Shown one piece after another: positions 49,801-50,671 of a DNA stretch of 50,671 bases (the stretch's first letter is position 1; each line of letters opens with the position of its first letter). The stretch comes from an uncultured Bacilli bacterium (GTDB taxonomy: Bacteria > Bacillota_I > Bacilli_A > ML615J-28 > CAG-698): contig CAKOMG010000010.1 in assembly GCA_934096585.1 (NCBI GenBank), forward strand, positions 1 to 50,671, written 5' to 3'. Under the pieces are notes generated by a model. That model saw nothing but the letters and a program-made list of their open reading frames with translations. It searched no databases and was not told where the DNA came from. Both the position numbers and the translations under genes were made by a program.

Positions 49801-50671
49801 ATGAGAATGATAACTTCACTAATGTTGGTGCTTATACAACAAAAGCAATTATCTCTGTAGATAATAATCATAAATTAGCTGAAAATGAGTTCAGTTATTC
49901 ATGGAGCATTACACCACTTGAAATTAAAGTGAATAATTTAGAATGGTCTATAGCTTCTTCAAATGTTTATAATGGTAATGCATTTATCGCTAGTGTTACT
50001 AATTTACCTGAATTTGTTAATGCAACATATCAAAACAATACAGCAACAAATGTTGGTACTTATACAACTACAGTAACATTAACAACAGATGAAAATCATA
50101 AGTTAAATAAAGAAGTATTAACTTTTACTTGGAAGATTACACCATGTGAAATTGAATTACCTGAGTTGACTTGGTCAGGCGACGAATTCCAATATTCTGG
50201 AGCTGAATTTGAAGTATTAATTCTAAATTTACCAGAAGGTGTTGAGGCAACTTACAAAGACAATAAGAAAGTAAACGCAAGTACTTATACAGCTGTAGCT
50301 ACGTTATCTGTTGATAGTAACCATAAGATAGCAAAAACAACATTTACTCATACTTGGAAAATTACACCATTAGACGTGGAAATTACAGCTAGTCAATTAC
50401 AATGGGTAGTTGATGATAGTGTTGTTTATACAGGTAATGAAATTAAGAATGTGATTACTAATTTGGATAGTTATATAACAGCAATGTATTCAAATAATAA
50501 AGCTACTAATGTTGGTGAATATACAACAACTGCAGTTTTAAGCGTTGATAGTAATCATAAATTAAGCCAAAGTAAATTTACAAAAACATGGAAAATTACA
50601 CCAGCTGAAATAGTTGTTTCTGAATTAACATGGAGTGTAAAACCAACTCAAGTATATAATGGAACTGAATT
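46869..50671 (+). CDS. Very large repeat-built surface protein (3' end outside window)
   Basis: An open frame of at least 1267 codons runs off the right edge. The N-terminal signal (HVVLLLLITLLTIGFVGV, cleavage near VVNA) shows export. Residues 40-710 are a long, mostly helical region of unknown family. Next come an InlB-type segment (YKVNYVVGSTTKSGF...ITKWVDEDSNEYASMPDKDITLYA) and an Ig-like domain (YYYQWYKNGVKIEGATES...SGEYYCAV). From 49461 a unit of about 76 residues with YNGN, TNVGxYTT, NHKL and WxITPxEI repeats at least five times; this is the MBG/YDG-type adhesin repeat. AGAAGAAGG precedes the ATG, 54 nt after the previous gene. Confidence 0.9.
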   Translation, partial: MKKVLMKSKHVVLLLLITLLTIGFVGVTSNNNVVNAETNNVTVDKSYFSLDYSNNELTLLFSPSLNAYANIQKGDLTELKNAIISVANDIIFTKDNESKVQSLRKHAIRKSNSTIGSEVDVSLVENIIKGQITDIEVVEANLLDFGTYDVLLKFYVDRYTDEYIKNNPTATTDVVLDQIADSISTAVNEKVTEVYEQEGLGEYAPTADVEAKIKNLVDNVKDLKADNKSVDITLGDVADVFDVIGYSTDVIEVIKTVDASKEINTILKESTGDEITDFFTKVDIDQLMEVTKETNIIVKDNINEIASKVGIDNIVKIADTVGVDKLKEFAKTIDMDTSDVNQIIKDNLSNIKFTDLFKIIKSIKVNNDLVFANKEVITAGIKKIITQLPKLSEIANFTDKEMRLSWDIEIETIVGTKSFKFTVGFDGDCSKIRRLAELASRYIAVYRENGVYHFDVTTPVRLSDFLLAATQTAHISDSLKQKVFRALSLEVNEVYDFVQELTIQDIINILKKVDYKKIVNKLIDADVLNKYFHTTAFTDERIDKIIDELIKVGQKAQKVTYEDIERVMTTVLETNVLENHGKIKTYINKVLNLFDKINFDNLSVERIRNFADPNSSSTNEKIYSYIDKLVRFEDEFNKLKEYLTKIYNKLPERFKNKTLFDFYKGAGEFAYSGTFSIDSILEKFTTEKFNAKDIISMLFDYLPETISVSFDLQAADIYKVNYVVGSTTKSGFLPVGANLQFFAQTTELNGHAITKWVDEDSNEYASMPDKDITLYAVTEFNVKASNNINKTYDGTSSILSVEVEGSDDTYYYQWYKNGVKIEGATESQYLVTNVKDSGEYYCAVSTATGYNESRVIKVTINKAKVDVSNLQWNVTEEIVYDGAMHTVELINIPSLVTVSYTGNKGTDANTYTAVATFTLVDDENYELVNNTLTYVWSITPLEITLPTFIWSVKSAQVYNGNAYQAFITNLPEGITAVYENDNFTNVGAYTTKAIISVDNNHKLAENEFSYSWSITPLEIKVNNLEWSIASSNVYNGNAFIASVTNLPEFVNATYQNNTATNVGTYTTTVTLTTDENHKLNKEVLTFTWKITPCEIELPELTWSGDEFQYSGAEFEVLILNLPEGVEATYKDNKKVNASTYTAVATLSVDSNHKIAKTTFTHTWKITPLDVEITASQLQWVVDDSVVYTGNEIKNVITNLDSYITAMYSNNKATNVGEYTTTAVLSVDSNHKLSQSKFTKTWKITPAEIVVSELTWSVKPTQVYNGTE
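49461..50671 (+). repeat. Tandem MBG-type domain repeats (about 228 nt each)
   Basis: W-(S/K)-ITP motifs recur near 49679, 49906, 50136, 50358 and 50596, giving units of about 76 codons. The array continues past the window end. Confidence 0.85.

Overview
The window is about 50.7 kb of very AT-rich bacterial DNA using the standard code (UGA is a stop). The gene set points to a low-GC Gram-positive of the Bacilli / Erysipelotrichia / Mollicutes-relative type. It has HPr kinase, WhiA, BMP-type nucleoside uptake, PotABCD and type I pyrophosphatase. It also has spore-related genes (a GerA/GerC/GerB germinant receptor operon and a CotF-like pair), so the organism or a recent ancestor forms endospores. 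An uncultured gut lineage near RF39/Erysipelotrichia would fit, but this is inference; no rRNA gene is present to confirm it.

Layout. 1-1090: remnant of a BIG2-type surface protein, cut by the window edge and apparently frameshifted. 1187-4814: germinant receptor operon gerA-gerC-small membrane protein-gerB. 4880-9680: ligA overlapping uvrA (DNA repair). 9796-12689: VanZ-like protein, small membrane protein, hprK and whiA. 12719-14613: DUF378 protein (minus), LolA-like lipoprotein, cysteine-free thioredoxin-fold protein. 14641-15999: tRNA-Ser, a DIP1984-like protein, a candidate small RNA, a frameshifted small gene and a MATE leader with an attenuator. 16000-22472: MATE exporter and a complete nucleoside ABC importer. 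22564-23645: coat-like pair and an ICMT-like methyltransferase. 23696-29092: XRE-cupin regulator plus potA-potB-potC-potD. 29201-31523: ABC exporter pair. 31585-31786: tRNA-His and tRNA-Trp (minus). 32010-34379: glyA, M42 aminopeptidase, tRNA-Thr. 34639-36861: orphan XRE regulator, unknown protein, flotillin. 36942-39473: SAM-binding-fold protein, PfkB sugar kinase, pyrophosphatase. 39487-40840: divergent XRE-membrane regulator and PAP2-like protein. 41118-43209: structured leader and a membrane protein with two repeat tracts. 43404-50671: tRNA-Leu and two very large surface proteins, the second running off the window end with tandem MBG-type repeats.

Regulation is unusually legible. Nearly every transcription unit starts with a strong -10 TATAAT, often with an upstream TGn (extended -10) and a 17-nt spacer. 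Most units end in a clean hairpin plus T-run. Because -10 boxes sit close to genes they help choose start codons, and several starts were moved downstream of the longest possible reading frame for this reason. No CRISPR array, prophage, transposase or complete defence system was seen. The most unusual items are the MATE leader, the dyad-rich leader of the polyamine operon, the three-hairpin leader before the repeat-rich membrane protein, the doubly anchored PotD, a tRNA-Thr with C33, and the large repeat-built surface proteins.
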